A DNA stretch of 64,000 bases from Prescottella defluvii (GTDB lineage Bacteria; Actinomycetota; Actinomycetes; Mycobacteriales; Mycobacteriaceae). Location of the stretch: NCBI RefSeq assembly GCF_000738775.1, contig NZ_JPOC01000009.1, positions 1-64,000 of the forward strand. Reading direction: 5' to 3'. Under the pieces are notes generated by a model. It worked only from the letters and a program-made list of their open reading frames with translations. It made no database searches and was not told the DNA's origin. Positions 9,289-18,987 of the stretch are shown piece by piece. The position numbers and the translations under genes were made by a program. How positions within the stretch are numbered: the first letter of the stretch is position 1; every line of letters begins with the position of its first letter.

Positions 9289-10935
9289 CTAGTGCGCTTC
9301 GCCGTCGCCGGAGCCGTTTCCGCGGACGCGGTCCTGGTACTCCGTGAGCATCGTGAGCTGCTCGTGCTCGCCGGCGTGCTCGGCGGCCTCGAGAGCCTGG
9401 CTCTGCTCGACCGGGTCCGGGGTGGTCCAGCTTCCCGAACCGGGCTTGCCGGCGGATCCGAGCTTGTTCATCTTCTTCGGGATCGCAGCACCCTGGTACT
9501 CCAGCGGAATCGGGTGGCCGTGATCGTCGACCGGGCCGAGCGGCTGGTGGATCTCGACGTACTCACCGTGCGGCAGGCGCTTGATGATGCCCGTCTCGAT
9601 GCCGTGCTCGAGCACTGCGCGGTCGCTGCGCTGCAGACCCAGGCAGAACCGGTACGTGACGTAGTAGGCGATCGGAGGCAGGACAACCATGCCGATACGA
9701 CCGATCCAGGTCATCGCGTTGAGCGAGATGTCCAGGTGGTAGGCGATGACGTCGTTGATGCACGAGATCGTCAGCACCAGGTAGAACGCGATGGACATCG
9801 CACCGATACCGGTACGGACCGGAACGTCGCGCGGACGCTGCAGCAGGTTGTGGTGTGCGTCGTCCTTGGTGAAGCGTCGCTCGATCCACGGGTACGCGAT
9901 GATCAGCGCGAACACGAGACCCATGATCAGCGCGACAGCGAACACCGCGGGGATCGTGTAGCGATCGAACAGGTAGATCTCCCACGCCGGCCACAGACGC
10001 GCCATGCCGTCGGTCCACATCATGTAGAAGTCGGGCTGCGAACCAGCCGACACCTGAGACGGGTTGTACGGGCCGATGTTCCAGATCGGGTTGATCTGCA
10101 GCAGACCACCCATGAGGGCGAGGATGCCGAACGTGAACGCGAAGAACGCGCCACCCTTCAGAGCGAACACCGGGAGGATGCGGACACCGACGACGTTCTG
10201 CTCCGTACGGCCGGGGCCGGGGAACTGCGTGTGCTTCTGATACCACACCAGCGCGAGGTGCGCGGCGATGAGGGCCAGGATGATGCCCGGCAGCAGGAGC
10301 ACGTGCGCGACGTACAGACGCGGGATGATCAGCATGCCGGGGAAGTCGCCACCGAAGATCAGCCAGTGCAGCCAGGTGCCGGCGACCGGGACGCTGAGCG
10401 TGATGCCGGACAGTGCGGCGCGCAGGCCCGTGCCGGACAGCAGGTCGTCGGGCAGCGAGTAACCGAAGAAGCCCTCGAACATGGCCAGGATCAGCAGCAG
10501 CGAGCCGATGACCCAGTTCGCCTCACGCGGGCGACGGAACGCGCCGGTGAAGAAGATGCGCATCAGGTGCACGATGATCGACGCGGCGAACATCAGCGCG
10601 GCCCAGTGGTGGATCTGTCGGACGAACAGACCGCCGCGGACCTCGAACGAGATTTCCAGTGCCGTCTCGTAGGCGCGGGACATCGTGACGCCGCGGAGCG
10701 GCTCGTACGCACCGTCGTAGGTGACGTGCGCCAGCGACGGGTCGAAGAACAGCGTCAGGTAGACACCCGAGATCAGCAGGATGATGAAGCTGTACAGCGC
10801 GATCTCGCCGAGCATGAAAGACCAATGGGTCGGGAAGACCTTGTTGATCTGTCGCTTCATTCCGGCAGCGAGGTGGTACCGGGAGTCGACCGCCTCGGCT
10901 TGGGCGGCAACTCTGGATGGAGTGGTAGTGGTCAC
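9289..10935 (-). CDS. qcrB: Ubiquinol/menaquinol-cytochrome c reductase cytochrome b subunit
   Basis: QcrB is the di-heme b core of the cytochrome bc1 complex and carries the quinol-oxidising and quinone-reducing sites. The product has the expected helices, with paired heme ligands in the [17 protein letters not shown] region and in [12 protein letters not shown]...AAHLALVW. An extended hydrophilic C-terminus typical of actinobacteria follows. I place the start at GTG 10935 ([12 protein letters not shown]), which overlaps the qcrA stop by four bases (GTGA) and has GGGAGC upstream. A TTG at 10950 would add five residues. It is the last gene of ctaE-qcrC-qcrA-qcrB. Confidence 0.95.
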   Translation of the reverse strand: MTTTTPSRVAAQAEAVDSRYHLAAGMKRQINKVFPTHWSFMLGEIALYSFIILLISGVYLTLFFDPSLAHVTYDGAYEPLRGVTMSRAYETALEISFEVRGGLFVRQIHHWAALMFAASIIVHLMRIFFTGAFRRPREANWVIGSLLLILAMFEGFFGYSLPDDLLSGTGLRAALSGITLSVPVAGTWLHWLIFGGDFPGMLIIPRLYVAHVLLLPGIILALIAAHLALVWYQKHTQFPGPGRTEQNVVGVRILPVFALKGGAFFAFTFGILALMGGLLQINPIWNIGPYNPSQVSAGSQPDFYMMWTDGMARLWPAWEIYLFDRYTIPAVFAVALIMGLVFALIIAYPWIERRFTKDDAHHNLLQRPRDVPVRTGIGAMSIAFYLVLTISCINDVIAYHLDISLNAMTWIGRIGMVVLPPIAYYVTYRFCLGLQRSDRAVLEHGIETGIIKRLPHGEYVEIHQPLGPVDDHGHPIPLEYQGAAIPKKMNKLGSAGKPGSGSWTTPDPVEQSQALEAAEHAGEHEQLTMLTEYQDRVRGNGSGDGEAH

Positions 10936-12068
10936 GGTCGACGCTCCCAAAATGCCGGGCCGAGGGCTTCGATGAAGTCACCGTTGGCGACGAGGTAGCC
11001 CTCTTCGTTCACAGTAATAGGCAGCTGCGGAAGAGCACGAGCGGCGGGACCGAAAATCGGCTTGCCGTACTGCAGGGCGTCGAACTGCGACTGGTGGCAG
11101 GGGCACAGGATTCGGTTGGTCTGCTGCTCGTACAGCGAGGTGGGGCAGCCGAGGTGGGTGCAGATCTTCGAGTAGGCGAAGTAGTCGCCGTAGTTGAAGC
11201 TCTCCTGGCCCTTACGCTTGACGGCCTTCTCGGTGTCCTCGGTGCGCAGACGGATCAGCATGACCGAGTTGCGGATGCCACGCAGGCTGTCGAGCAGAGC
11301 GTGCTCGTTGCCGCGATCGGACTCGCGGAACGGGAACACGGTCTCCATGCCGCCGGCATCGAGGTCCTCGGGACGCACCAGCACGACGTCATAGGGACGA
11401 CCGGTGTCGCGACGCAGGTAGATGGTCTCGCCCTGGTAGCGCGGGGTCCAGCCCGACACCCACAGCGGGGAGTTGTCGCCCTTGGCCCACGGGTTCTTGA
11501 TCATGCCGCCGAGGGGCATGACCGACATGATGCCGATCGCGCCACCACCGAAGATCAGGCTGCGCTTGATGATCTTGCGGCGCCCGATCGTCGACGTGTC
11601 AAGGGTGTCGCTCAGCTGAGCGACGAGGGTGCGCTTGTCGACCTCCGACGAACCGCCGTCGTGGCGATCCTGGATCGAGATCTCTTCGGGGACGAACTTC
11701 TTGGTGAACTTCACCGCGCCGACGCCGACACCGAGGATCGCGAGACCCATGGTGAAGCCGATCAGCGGCGTGTAGAGGTTGTACGCCCAGTAGGTGTCCT
11801 CGCCGGGGCCCGCGTACTCCCACGGCCAGAACAGGAAGATGCCGATGAAGGCGATCGCGGACAGGCCCGCGAGGATGAACCAGAAGGCGACCGAGCGCTC
11901 GGCGCGCTTCTCCGCCTTGGTGCCCTCGACGGTCCAGCGATCCCGACGGAACGCGACATCGACACCGTCGAGCTTGGTACCGAGCTCGACGAGCTCGTCC
12001 CTGCTCATACGGTCGAGTTCGTCGTCCGTGTACTTCTTCGGCGTATCGCCGCTGCCGGCGTCGCTCAT
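10932..12068 (-). CDS. qcrA: Cytochrome bc1 complex Rieske iron-sulfur subunit
   Basis: This 378-residue protein transfers electrons from quinol to cytochrome cc. The N-terminal half contains three hydrophobic segments ([58 protein letters not shown]), as in actinobacterial Rieske proteins. The [2Fe-2S] ligands are Cys303 and His305 in CTHLGC and Cys322 and His325 in CPCH. Cys308 and Cys324 are positioned for the structural disulfide. The ATG at 12068 overlaps the qcrC stop (ATGA). The reading frame stays open upstream, but that part is antisense-like. Confidence 0.95.
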   Translation of the reverse strand: MSDAGSGDTPKKYTDDELDRMSRDELVELGTKLDGVDVAFRRDRWTVEGTKAEKRAERSVAFWFILAGLSAIAFIGIFLFWPWEYAGPGEDTYWAYNLYTPLIGFTMGLAILGVGVGAVKFTKKFVPEEISIQDRHDGGSSEVDKRTLVAQLSDTLDTSTIGRRKIIKRSLIFGGGAIGIMSVMPLGGMIKNPWAKGDNSPLWVSGWTPRYQGETIYLRRDTGRPYDVVLVRPEDLDAGGMETVFPFRESDRGNEHALLDSLRGIRNSVMLIRLRTEDTEKAVKRKGQESFNYGDYFAYSKICTHLGCPTSLYEQQTNRILCPCHQSQFDALQYGKPIFGPAARALPQLPITVNEEGYLVANGDFIEALGPAFWERRP

Positions 12069-12937
12069 GACCTTGCTCCGATCCACAGTGCTGCACCGAC
12101 GACAGCGACAATGCCGACGACCCACATCGCGGGACCCTCGGATGCCGGCCCGAGACCACCGAGACCGTAGCCACCGGGGTTCGCGACCTCCGCGGACTGC
12201 TTGACGTAGGCGATGATGTCCTTCTTCTCCTCCAGCGTCAGCTGACGGTCGGAGAACTTGGGCATGTTCTGGGGGCCGGTGAGCATCGCGGTGTAGATCT
12301 GCTGCTCGTTGGCCGGATCCAGAACGGGGGCGTACTTGCCGGAGGACAGCGCGCCGCCACGTCCGGTGAAGTTGTGGCACGAGGCGCAGTTCATGCGGAA
12401 CAGCTCGCTACCACGTGCGACGTCGCCGCCGCGCAGCGACGACTGCGCGATCTCGCCGTTCGAGTCGCGGATGAGGGTGGGGCCGCCACCCTGCGACTGG
12501 ACGTAGGCGCCGATGGCGTCGGTCTGCCGCGCGTCGAACTTGGGCGTCTTGCGAGCTGCCTGAGCCTCGTTGCGGGCGGCCGGCATACGACCGGACGACA
12601 CCTGGAAGTACACGGCTGCCTCACCGACACCGATCAGGCTGGGGCCGCGGTCCTGGACACCCTGCAGGTTCGCGCCGTGGCACGTGATGCAGGAGGTGTC
12701 GTAGAGCTGCTTGCCTTCTCGGATCAGCGCTGCGGAATCGTCGCTCGCGGTGGCGACCTGCGGTGCAGGCGTCAAGGCGGAGGCGAGGAAGCCGGCGCTG
12801 ACCAGGCCCATCATGAGGATCAGCGCGCCGGTGACGCGACGGCGCATCTTGCGCTGGCGTCGCGTCTTGGCGGCAGAAGCTGCTGCGGGGCGGTGGGGCA
12901 TGTCACCCTCGATTGCGGGAGGGGGGGATGAACTCAT
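12065..12937 (-). CDS. qcrC: Cytochrome bc1 complex diheme cytochrome c subunit
   Basis: QcrC carries two c-type hemes and hands electrons directly to CuA of CtaC, replacing a soluble cytochrome c. Two CXXCH motifs are visible: CITCH (Cys83, Cys86, His87) and CASCH (Cys184, Cys187, His188). There is an N-terminal membrane segment after a basic stretch (RRQRKMRRR) and a C-terminal anchor ([16 protein letters not shown]). The start at ATG 12937 has AAAGGGA upstream. ATG at 12901, with GAGGGT before it, is a credible shorter start and does not change the mature protein. It follows ctaE by 63 bases. Confidence 0.95.
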   Translation of the reverse strand: MSSSPPPAIEGDMPHRPAAASAAKTRRQRKMRRRVTGALILMMGLVSAGFLASALTPAPQVATASDDSAALIREGKQLYDTSCITCHGANLQGVQDRGPSLIGVGEAAVYFQVSSGRMPAARNEAQAARKTPKFDARQTDAIGAYVQSQGGGPTLIRDSNGEIAQSSLRGGDVARGSELFRMNCASCHNFTGRGGALSSGKYAPVLDPANEQQIYTAMLTGPQNMPKFSDRQLTLEEKKDIIAYVKQSAEVANPGGYGLGGLGPASEGPAMWVVGIVAVVGAALWIGARS

Positions 12938-13000
12938 CTGTATCCCTTTGGTATGTCGGGACGACTGAAGCGTCAGGGGGCTGCCTGGGCGTCCAGCTGG

Positions 13001-13612
13001 CTAACGGATGAAATAAATCGTGGCGAACAGGCCGATCCACACAATGTCGACGAAGTGCCAGTAATAGGAGACGACGATCGCCGCAGTGGCCTGTGCAGGC
13101 GTGAACTTGCTGACCTTGGTGCGGACGATCAAGAAGACGAAGGCGATGAGGCCGCCGATGACGTGCAGACCGTGGAAGCCGGTGGTCATGAAGAAGACCG
13201 AGCCGTACACGCTGCTCGAGATCGTCACGCCGTCATTGACGAGCACGAAGTACTCGTAGCCCTGGCCGAGCACGAAGACGGTGCCCATGGCGAGGGTCAA
13301 CAGGTACCACCGCCGCAGTCCGAAGACGTCACCCTTCTCAGCGGCGAAAACGCCCATCTGACACGTGAAGGACGAAGCGATCAGCACCGTGGTGATCGGC
13401 ACGGCCAATGCCAGGTTGAGATGCACGGGTTCCGGCGGCCAGTTGTCGCCCGCCTGCGCCCGCGCAACGAAATACATAGCAAAGAGCCCTGCGAAAAACA
13501 TGAGCTCGCTTGACAACCACACGATGGTGCCGACGCTGACCATGTTTGGCCGGTTCAGCGAGTGCACGCGCTGGGTGATTGCCGATCCTGAAGTCCCTAC
13601 TGCGCTCGTCAC
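13001..13612 (-). CDS. ctaE: Cytochrome c oxidase subunit III
   Basis: This 203-residue integral membrane subunit of the aa3 oxidase has five predicted helices, including [23 protein letters not shown] with the conserved Glu near the N-terminus, [19 protein letters not shown], and the C-terminal [19 protein letters not shown]. The GTG start at 13612 gives [14 protein letters not shown] and exactly the length of Rv2193; the open frame upstream is not conserved. It is the first gene of ctaE-qcrC-qcrA-qcrB, so its upstream region should hold the promoter for most of the supercomplex. Confidence 0.94.
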   Translation of the reverse strand: MTSAVGTSGSAITQRVHSLNRPNMVSVGTIVWLSSELMFFAGLFAMYFVARAQAGDNWPPEPVHLNLALAVPITTVLIASSFTCQMGVFAAEKGDVFGLRRWYLLTLAMGTVFVLGQGYEYFVLVNDGVTISSSVYGSVFFMTTGFHGLHVIGGLIAFVFLIVRTKVSKFTPAQATAAIVVSYYWHFVDIVWIGLFATIYFIR

Positions 13613-13696
13613 GCTGAGAAGTATGACGCCTTGTCGTAACAGACGGGTACCCGGGTCCGGTCTCGGCGCGTCGTCCCACGTCAGGGCATGTTCTCC

Positions 13697-13721
13697 GTGG
13701 GTGTCGGTGGGTGTCGGTGGG
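13697..13721 (+). repeat. Three GTGGG boxes at exact 10-base period upstream of ctaE
   Basis: GTGGG occurs at 13697-13701, 13707-13711 and 13717-13721 with identical TGTCG spacers. It lies in the 136-base divergent region between ctaE and the next plus-strand gene. The spacing equals that of the boxes in front of mraZ in this window and of published MraZ operators. It may be an operator or just a 10-base tandem repeat. Confidence 0.55.
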
Positions 13722-13748
13722 TTCCGGCGAACGTGGCAAGGTAGGCGC

Positions 13749-14192
13749 ATGGAACTCAGGCGCGGCGTCGCACGTTGGATGAGCGGTCTTCTGTCTCGGC
13801 GCTCGCCGGCACCCCTGGATCGAACCCGCCCGGATCTCGTCGTGGTGGTGTCGGGGTTCGACGACGCGGAGGCGTCCTCGGCGGTCCTCGAACGCGGCGC
13901 CGGCGGCGACCCCGCGTGGATCCCGGAGGCGGAGGCGGTGCTGCGCCACCATCTGCGGCTGCCCGACGCCGAGGTCCAGGATGCCATCGCCGTCGCGGCG
14001 CAGGACGGCTACGCGCCGGCACGCGATCCGGAGCCGGCGGACGACGGAACCACGACGGTCGTTCTCGAACGGGTCCAGATTCTCGATGCCCTGCACTGCT
14101 CGCAGGAACGGTCCCGGATGGCGGGGCTGGCGCAGCGGAGGGGCGGCGTCGCGCTCGGCTGGGAGGGTCTGCAGCCGCCGTCCGCGTCGTGA
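13749..14192 (+). CDS. Conserved hypothetical protein
   Basis: ATG at 13749 opens a 147-residue soluble protein ([15 protein letters not shown]). It has no signal peptide, membrane segment or catalytic motif that I recognise. The middle (residues about 45-100) is acidic and predicted helical, and the C-terminus has a Cys-containing [13 protein letters not shown] helix. The gene is divergent from ctaE and 76 bases ahead of trpD, so it could be co-transcribed with trpD. Codon usage and GC content resemble the neighbours. Function is unknown. Confidence 0.6.
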   Translation: MELRRGVARWMSGLLSRRSPAPLDRTRPDLVVVVSGFDDAEASSAVLERGAGGDPAWIPEAEAVLRHHLRLPDAEVQDAIAVAAQDGYAPARDPEPADDGTTTVVLERVQILDALHCSQERSRMAGLAQRRGGVALGWEGLQPPSAS

Positions 14193-14268
14193 CCCACGGC
14201 ACGCGCACTAAGCTGCGGATCGACATGCCCACCCGGTGGTTGGTGGGCGCCCGGCAGAAAGGGTCGTG

Positions 14269-15360
14269 ATGGTGCGGCAGGCAGTAGCGCAAGGCACGGA
14301 ACGAGTGGCAGGCGCGACTGACCGGAACTGGCCCGCCGTTCTGGGAGCACTCACCGACGGCCGCGACCTCACGGCGGACGACACGGCCTGGGCGATGGAC
14401 GAGATCATGTCGGACGCGGCCACCTCGGCGCAGATCGCGGCCTTCGGCGTCGCGCTGAAGATGAAGGGGGCGACCCCCGACGAGCTCCGGGGGCTGGCCG
14501 ACGCGATGCTGGGCCACGCCCGCATGGTGCCGGTGTCGCCGGACGTCGTCGACATCGTCGGTACCGGCGGGGACCGTTCCCACACTGTCAACATCTCGAC
14601 GATGGCGTCGGTCGTCGTCGCCGCGGCCGGTGTCCGCGTGGTCAAGCACGGCAACCGGGCGGCGTCGTCGAAGAGCGGCGGCGCGGACGTTCTCGAGGCG
14701 CTGGGCGTGCACATCAATCTCGGCGCCCAGGAGGTGGCTCGGTGTGTCGAGGAGGTCGGCATCGGGTTCTGCTTCGCTCCGGTGTTCCACCCGGCGCTGC
14801 GATTCGCCGGCGCGCCGCGCAAGGAGATCGGAATTCCCACCGTCTTCAACGTCCTCGGTCCGCTCACCAATCCGGCGCGGCCACGGGCCGGCCTGATCGG
14901 GTGCGCGTTCGGTGACCTCATCCCGGTGGTGGCGGGTGTGCTCGCCGAACGCGGGAACTCGGCGCTGGTGGTCCGCGGCGACGACGGCCTCGACGAGATC
15001 ACGACGTCGACGACGTCGGAGGTCCACGTCGTGTCCGGCGGCACCGTGCGGACGCAGAAACTGGATCCGAGGGACCTCGGCATCGCCCGCGTTCCGCTCG
15101 AGGCGCTGCGCGGTGGGGACGCCGACGACAATGCGCGGGTGGCGCGGGGAATCTTCGCCGGCGACGAGGGGGCCGTACGGGACGCGGTGCTGGTGAACGC
15201 CGCGGGCGCGATCGCCGCGTACGAAGGGCTGTCCGGCAGCCTCGAGGAGTCCCTGGCGGCGGGCATGCAGAAGGCGGCTGCGGCGATCGATTCCGGTGCG
15301 GCGGCGACGCTGTTGGACCGGTGGGCGGCGTTGACCGTGGAGCTGGCCGCTCGGGGCTGA
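14269..15360 (+). CDS. trpD: Anthranilate phosphoribosyltransferase
   Basis: TrpD joins anthranilate and PRPP in tryptophan synthesis. The 363-residue protein has the PRPP-binding GTGGD loop at 98-102, the [19 protein letters not shown] segment from Lys126 with its phosphate-binding residues, and the metal-binding DDGLDE motif later. ATG at 14269 is favoured by AGAAAGGG at 14256-14263; GTG at 14266 is in frame and possible. As in M. tuberculosis (Rv2192c) trpD stands alone here, away from other trp genes, next to ctaE. Confidence 0.94.
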   Translation: MVRQAVAQGTERVAGATDRNWPAVLGALTDGRDLTADDTAWAMDEIMSDAATSAQIAAFGVALKMKGATPDELRGLADAMLGHARMVPVSPDVVDIVGTGGDRSHTVNISTMASVVVAAAGVRVVKHGNRAASSKSGGADVLEALGVHINLGAQEVARCVEEVGIGFCFAPVFHPALRFAGAPRKEIGIPTVFNVLGPLTNPARPRAGLIGCAFGDLIPVVAGVLAERGNSALVVRGDDGLDEITTSTTSEVHVVSGGTVRTQKLDPRDLGIARVPLEALRGGDADDNARVARGIFAGDEGAVRDAVLVNAAGAIAAYEGLSGSLEESLAAGMQKAAAAIDSGAAATLLDRWAALTVELAARG

Positions 15361-15385
15361 GCGGCAGAGTCGGGCGTGCCCGATG

Positions 15386-15411
15386 GTCCCGGGGCTCGAC
15401 GGCCCCGGGAC
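15386..15411. terminator. Hairpin terminator between trpD and the RAM-domain gene
   Basis: A 10-bp GC-rich stem (15386-15395 with 15402-15411) and a TCGACG loop lie between convergent genes and end 10 bases before the stop of the minus-strand gene. Confidence 0.65.
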
Positions 15412-15420
15412 GCGGGTGCG

Positions 15421-15696
15421 CTACTCGCCGATCGAGAAGGCGGCCTCGACGTCGGCGCTCGAGTACGACTGGAACGCGATGTGGGTGGCGGTCTTGAGCA
15501 CGCCCGGCACCTTGTTGATCCGTTCGGTCACGACCTCGGCGATCTGCGCGTGGTCGCGGACCTTCACGATCGCGATCAGGTCGATGTCGCCCGCACACGA
15601 ATAGACCTCCGACACTCCGGGGAGATCGGCCACCGCCTGCGCCGTCTCGGGGATCCGGTCGGCCTCGGCGTGGATCATGACGATGGCGTTGATCAT
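15421..15696 (-). CDS. Stand-alone Lrp/AsnC ligand-binding (RAM) domain protein
   Basis: The 91-residue protein consists only of the alpha-beta RAM domain found at the C-terminus of Lrp/AsnC regulators (INAIVMIHAEADRIPETAQAV, EVYSCAGDIDLIAIVKV, LKTATHIAFQSYS). It lacks the helix-turn-helix. Such proteins usually form dimers or higher rings that bind amino acids and may modulate a partner. No partner regulator is encoded next to it. It lies 9 bases downstream of the nuclease gene on the same strand, so the two may be co-transcribed. Confidence 0.88.
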   Translation of the reverse strand: MINAIVMIHAEADRIPETAQAVADLPGVSEVYSCAGDIDLIAIVKVRDHAQIAEVVTERINKVPGVLKTATHIAFQSYSSADVEAAFSIGE

Positions 15697-15705
15697 GGTG
15701 CTCCT

Positions 15706-17454
15706 TCAGTGCTCCGGTGCGGCACGGTGCTGTGGTTCGTCCAACACAGTAGGCGGTGCCGCGCTCCGCGCCAGCGCGCACCAGTCCTCCCACGAACCCG
15801 CGCCCCGGACGGGTTCGCCGTATCCCGCGCTGGTCCGGACGATGCGGGTGCCGTCGGCGTGCAGCCACCGTGCGACGAGCCCCACCTCCTCGGGTGAGGC
15901 GCCGCGAAGCGGAGTCGGATCGGGCAGGACGGTTTCCGCGGACGCGACCAGCGCCTCGACCACCGGCATCGGCGGTACCCCGCGTCCCGAGGTGCCGGCG
16001 GCCGCGAGGCGCCCCGAACGCACCACCGCGAACTCCCATCCGCCGTCGGTTGCGCGCCGGGCTGCGACGAGTTCGTCGACGGCGGTGAGCGACCCGAGCC
16101 GCTGCATGCGCCGCAGGGCCAGGGCCAGGGCCGCGGTGCGGTCACGCAGCCGTGCGGCGCTCTCGAACAACTCGGCGGTCGCCAGTTCCTCGATGCGGTC
16201 GCGCATGCGGCGCAGTGGCGCGTCGTCGGTGCCGCGGAACAGTGCCCGCGCGAGCGCCGGTGCGACGGCGTAGCCGTCCTCGTCGTCGGAGACCGCGGGA
16301 CATCCGCCGATGTCGCGCGGCGGGCACTTGGGTCCGTGCGCCTGTCCCCGGCGGATGCGCGTCGTGCACGTCCGCAGGCCGCAGAACTCGGCGACGGTCT
16401 GTGCGGCGTCCGCGGCATCGGTTCGGGACCGGAACGGCCCCAACGCGTCGATCGTCGGTGTACGGACCACCGAGAGGCGCGGGAAGGCCTCGTCGGTGAC
16501 GGTGACCCACCAGCCGCGCATCGGGAACTTGGATCGGCGGTTGTACGGCGGTACGTGGGCGCTGAGCAGTCGCAGCTCGCGAACCCCGGCCTCGAGTGGG
16601 TGCGCGCACTCGACGTGGTCGATCCGCGTGGCGAGCGCGACCATCTCCTTCATCCGCCCCCGGCTCTCCGACGCGGTGAAGTAAGTGCGGACGCGCCGGA
16701 GGAGGTCGGTCGCGGTGCCGACGTAGAGGACCTCGTCGGACGGCCCGCGGAACAGGTAGACGCCGGGGGAGCGAGGGAGGTGGTTGGCGAGGGTGCGCTT
16801 GGCGCGCTGTTCGGACGAGACTCGCGGCAGGTAGTCGAGAAGTTCGGGGAGACTGTGCACCCCCTGGTTGCCGACTCTGCCGATGAGGGCGTGCAGGACG
16901 TCGACGGTGGCCTTCGCGTCGTCGAGCGCGCGGTGCGTCGGGGTGGTCTCGGCCCCGAACAGCAGCGCGAGTGCCGACAGCTTCACCGACGGTGCCTCGT
17001 CGCGGCTGAGGACCCGCCGGGCGAGTTTGACGGTGCACAGCACCTGGAACTTGGGCCAGGGAATGTCCTGGCGGGCCGCTGCGGCCTTGAGGAACCCGAC
17101 GTCGAAGCCCGCGTTGTGGGCGACTAGGACCGACCCGCGTGCGAACTCGAGGAAGCCGGGCAGGACCGCGTCGATGCGGGGTGCGCCGCGCACCATTGCG
17201 CTGGTGATGCCGGTGATCTCGACGATGTACGGCGGAATGGCGCGCCCCGGGTCGATCAGTGTCCCGAGTTCGCCGACGATCTCGCCGCCCCGCACCTTCA
17301 CGGCGCCGATCTCGGTGATGGCGTCCTTATCCGCGCTGCCGCCGGTGGTTTCGAGGTCGACGACGACGAAGGTCGTCTCGCGCAGCGGCGTGTCCAGTTC
17401 GTCGAACGTCAGTTGGGTTCCGTCGGTCGAACGGGCGGATCGCGGCGCACTCAC
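15706..17454 (-). CDS. DEDDh 3'-5' exonuclease fused to a UvrC-like GIY-YIG domain
   Basis: The roughly 582-residue product combines two nuclease modules. Residues about 25-190 are a DnaQ/PolC epsilon-type exonuclease with Asp33 and Glu35 (VVDLETTGG), [10 protein letters not shown] and the [10 protein letters not shown] motif (DEDDh class). From about residue 225 a GIY-YIG domain follows ([29 protein letters not shown]), and then a UvrC-like region with several cysteines and helices. The start is GTG at 17454 (VSAPRSARS); the frame stays open further upstream without conservation. The family (Rv2191) is actinobacterial and presumed to act in DNA repair or editing. Confidence 0.88.
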   Translation of the reverse strand: MSAPRSARSTDGTQLTFDELDTPLRETTFVVVDLETTGGSADKDAITEIGAVKVRGGEIVGELGTLIDPGRAIPPYIVEITGITSAMVRGAPRIDAVLPGFLEFARGSVLVAHNAGFDVGFLKAAAARQDIPWPKFQVLCTVKLARRVLSRDEAPSVKLSALALLFGAETTPTHRALDDAKATVDVLHALIGRVGNQGVHSLPELLDYLPRVSSEQRAKRTLANHLPRSPGVYLFRGPSDEVLYVGTATDLLRRVRTYFTASESRGRMKEMVALATRIDHVECAHPLEAGVRELRLLSAHVPPYNRRSKFPMRGWWVTVTDEAFPRLSVVRTPTIDALGPFRSRTDAADAAQTVAEFCGLRTCTTRIRRGQAHGPKCPPRDIGGCPAVSDDEDGYAVAPALARALFRGTDDAPLRRMRDRIEELATAELFESAARLRDRTAALALALRRMQRLGSLTAVDELVAARRATDGGWEFAVVRSGRLAAAGTSGRGVPPMPVVEALVASAETVLPDPTPLRGASPEEVGLVARWLHADGTRIVRTSAGYGEPVRGAGSWEDWCALARSAAPPTVLDEPQHRAAPEH

Positions 17455-17903
17455 GCTTCGGACAGTAGAGACCGCCACCGACAGAGCCGGGAGCGTGCTC
17501 GGGGTGGGCCGGAAGGCGGTGGATCGGCGGGCATTTCGGCCCGGCGAGACGAGGATCACACCGCCCGCGCGGTGCCGTCGCGAGGGCGGGGCGTGATCTC
17601 CGTTGCGGGACTGCGGATTCGGTGGTGGTCCTCGGTTCGTGCGGTGGCGCCGCCTCCCGCGCCGCGTCGTGCCGCGGCGCGTCGTGCGGATCGGCGTTGA
17701 CCAGTGGCGACGCCGGATCCGCGTGTTCGGTCTGGGTGTCGCCCCTCCCGGGCGTGTCGCCGGAAGCCGAACATCGGCGACCCCGAAATGGACCGCTCGT
17801 TATCTGGCTGTGACCGCGCGTCGACCGAAGCGTGTCCAAACGCGGCAAATCGGCGAATCGCGGCGATTTCCGCGCGTCCAAGTCGACACGGGGGATGCGC
17901 TTT
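17455..17903. other. Intergenic region without recognised gene
   Basis: About 450 bases lie between the divergent nuclease and NlpC/P60 genes. Both strands have short open frames rich in Arg and Pro, but none has conserved-looking sequence or a convincing ribosome site. The promoter of the riboswitch transcript must lie at the 3' end, close to 17904. Confidence 0.4.
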
Positions 17904-17940
17904 CGTAATCTTCTCGAGACCTAGCGGAGTCTTGCCGCCC
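17904..17940 (+). promoter_or_regulatory. Conserved upstream block A, shared with the second NlpC/P60 gene
   Basis: The segment CGTAATCTTCTCGAGACCTA and the following GCGGAGTCTTGC match about 27 of 33 positions with 18901-18936 ahead of the next NlpC/P60 gene. Its position just before the riboswitch suggests a shared promoter or operator near the transcription start. The factor is unknown. MtrA, which controls ripA-type genes in related bacteria, is one candidate by inference. Confidence 0.45.
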
Positions 17941-17944
17941 CACC

Positions 17945-18112
17945 CGGGACGGCATCGCTGGGACCGCCTAATCGGAACCTCTCCGGAGGGGACGAGCCGG
18001 GAACCCAAGTTTCTTATGGGGTGAATCCCGTCGAAGCCGCGTTGCGGTGTCGACGGGTAGGGCTGATCTTCCCAGCCCGAACCCGTCAGCTAACTCGGTC
18101 GGCGGATGAACG
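17945..18112 (+). promoter_or_regulatory. Cyclic di-AMP (ydaO-yuaA) riboswitch
   Basis: The leader of the first NlpC/P60 gene has the ordered consensus blocks of the ydaO class: GACCGCCTAATC, GAGCCGGGAACCCAAG, GGGGTGAATCCCGTCG, a variable hairpin, GGGTAGGGCT...AGCCCGAACCC, and GTCAGCTAACTCGGTCGGCG near the 3' end. Riboswitches of this class bind c-di-AMP and commonly turn off wall hydrolase and osmolyte genes in actinobacteria. The aptamer ends about 20-25 bases before the GTG start, leaving little room for a separate terminator. Control could therefore act on ribosome access. Bounds are approximate. Confidence 0.88.
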
Positions 18113-18135
18113 GAAGAAACGGAGTTCCCTTTCTC

Positions 18136-18747
18136 GTGGCGTCATCTACTTTCACGCGTTCCGCGCGTCGCGCCGCCGTTGCCGGCGCACTCGCAGTCGG
18201 AGCCGTCACGGTTTCCGCCGCCCCCGCGCTCGCTGCCCCGGTGGAGATCCCCGGTCTCGGCACCGTCGAGGTGCCCGGTGTGACGCAGCAGCAGGTCGAC
18301 GATGTGATCGCGCACATCACCCCGAGCATCCCCGCGGGCGTTCTGCCCGGCGTGGCGACGGGTAGTGCCGCCGCGGTTCCCGCCCCCCTCGCGCCCGTCG
18401 TCACCGCAGGTGAGAAGGCCGTCGAGGCCGCCCGGGCCAAGCTCGGAGCCCCGTACGTGTATGGCGCCGCGGGCCCGGACGCCTTCGATTGCTCGGGTCT
18501 GGTCCAGTGGGCCTACAAGCAGGCCGGACTGAACCTTCCCCGCACCAGCTACGACCAGGCCGCCGCGGGCTTCGCAGTGGCGCAGTCGGATCTGCGGGTC
18601 GGTGACGTGATCTCGTTCTACGGCGGAAGCCACTCCGGCATCTACGCCGGCGACGGCAACGTCATCCACGCCTCGACTGCGGGCCAGCCGGTCAAGCTGG
18701 CGCCCGTGTCGTCGATGCCGTTCGACGGTGCGCGCCGCTACGCGTGA
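18136..18747 (+). CDS. NlpC/P60 peptidoglycan endopeptidase (short, riboswitch-controlled)
   Basis: The 203-residue secreted protein has a signal peptide (ARRAAVAGALAVGAVTVSA, cleavage near ALA-AP), a linker of about 60 residues, and a C-terminal NlpC/P60 domain. The catalytic triad is visible as Cys119 (FDCSGL), His166 (SHSGIY) and His178 (VIHAST). Such enzymes cut D-Glu/meso-DAP links in stem peptides outside the membrane. I favour GTG at 18136 over ATG at 18106, because the latter lies inside the riboswitch. A second NlpC/P60 gene follows under its own leader. Confidence 0.92.
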   Translation: MASSTFTRSARRAAVAGALAVGAVTVSAAPALAAPVEIPGLGTVEVPGVTQQQVDDVIAHITPSIPAGVLPGVATGSAAAVPAPLAPVVTAGEKAVEAARAKLGAPYVYGAAGPDAFDCSGLVQWAYKQAGLNLPRTSYDQAAAGFAVAQSDLRVGDVISFYGGSHSGIYAGDGNVIHASTAGQPVKLAPVSSMPFDGARRYA

Positions 18748-18776
18748 CGCACTCGATGTAGGACGCAAGACGCGTG

Positions 18777-18810
18777 CAGGGTGGGTTCGACTCCGGTCGG
18801 GCCCACCCTG
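18777..18810 (+). terminator. Hairpin terminator after the first NlpC/P60 gene
   Basis: A 9-bp stem CAGGGTGGG/CCCACCCTG (18777-18785 with 18802-18810) has a 16-base loop and is followed by TATTCGTTT. It separates the two wall hydrolase genes into distinct transcripts. Confidence 0.6.
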
Positions 18811-18900
18811 TATTCGTTTCCGATCCCGTCGTCGGCGCTCGTGGCCTCCGGCCATGTGCGAATTGTCCTACTCTCGGGTAGACACGGACATATACCATTC

Positions 18901-18940
18901 CGTAACCTGTTCGAGACTTAACGGACTCCTTGCAGGCCCC
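18901..18940 (+). promoter_or_regulatory. Conserved upstream block B ahead of the second NlpC/P60 gene
   Basis: CGTAACCTGTTCGAGACTTA followed by ACGGACTCCTTGC matches block A at 17904. It contains TAAC twice, 16 bases apart (18903 and 18919), within an imperfect CCGTAA/TTAACGG dyad. The AT-rich ACATATACCAT lies just upstream at 18889-18898. Unlike copy A, no riboswitch follows: the leader to the GTG start is only about 50 bases. Confidence 0.45.
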
Positions 18941-18987
18941 ACCGCCGTGCGGTGGAGACGAATCCAGAAACGGAGAGTCGCGCCGCT

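Noticed and set aside
8839-10998. Plus-strand open frame of about 719 residues antisense to qcrB and the carotenoid oxygenase
   Set aside because: It spans the terminator palindrome and mirrors two real genes; composition is that of a shadow frame.
17556-18008. Minus-strand frame of 150 codons upstream of the first NlpC/P60 gene
   Set aside because: It overlaps the c-di-AMP riboswitch in antisense, is Arg-rich and has no ribosome site.
18901-18987. A second c-di-AMP riboswitch ahead of the longer NlpC/P60 gene
   Set aside because: Only the upstream block is shared. The riboswitch consensus blocks (GGGGTGAATC, GTCAGCTAAC) are absent and the leader is too short.
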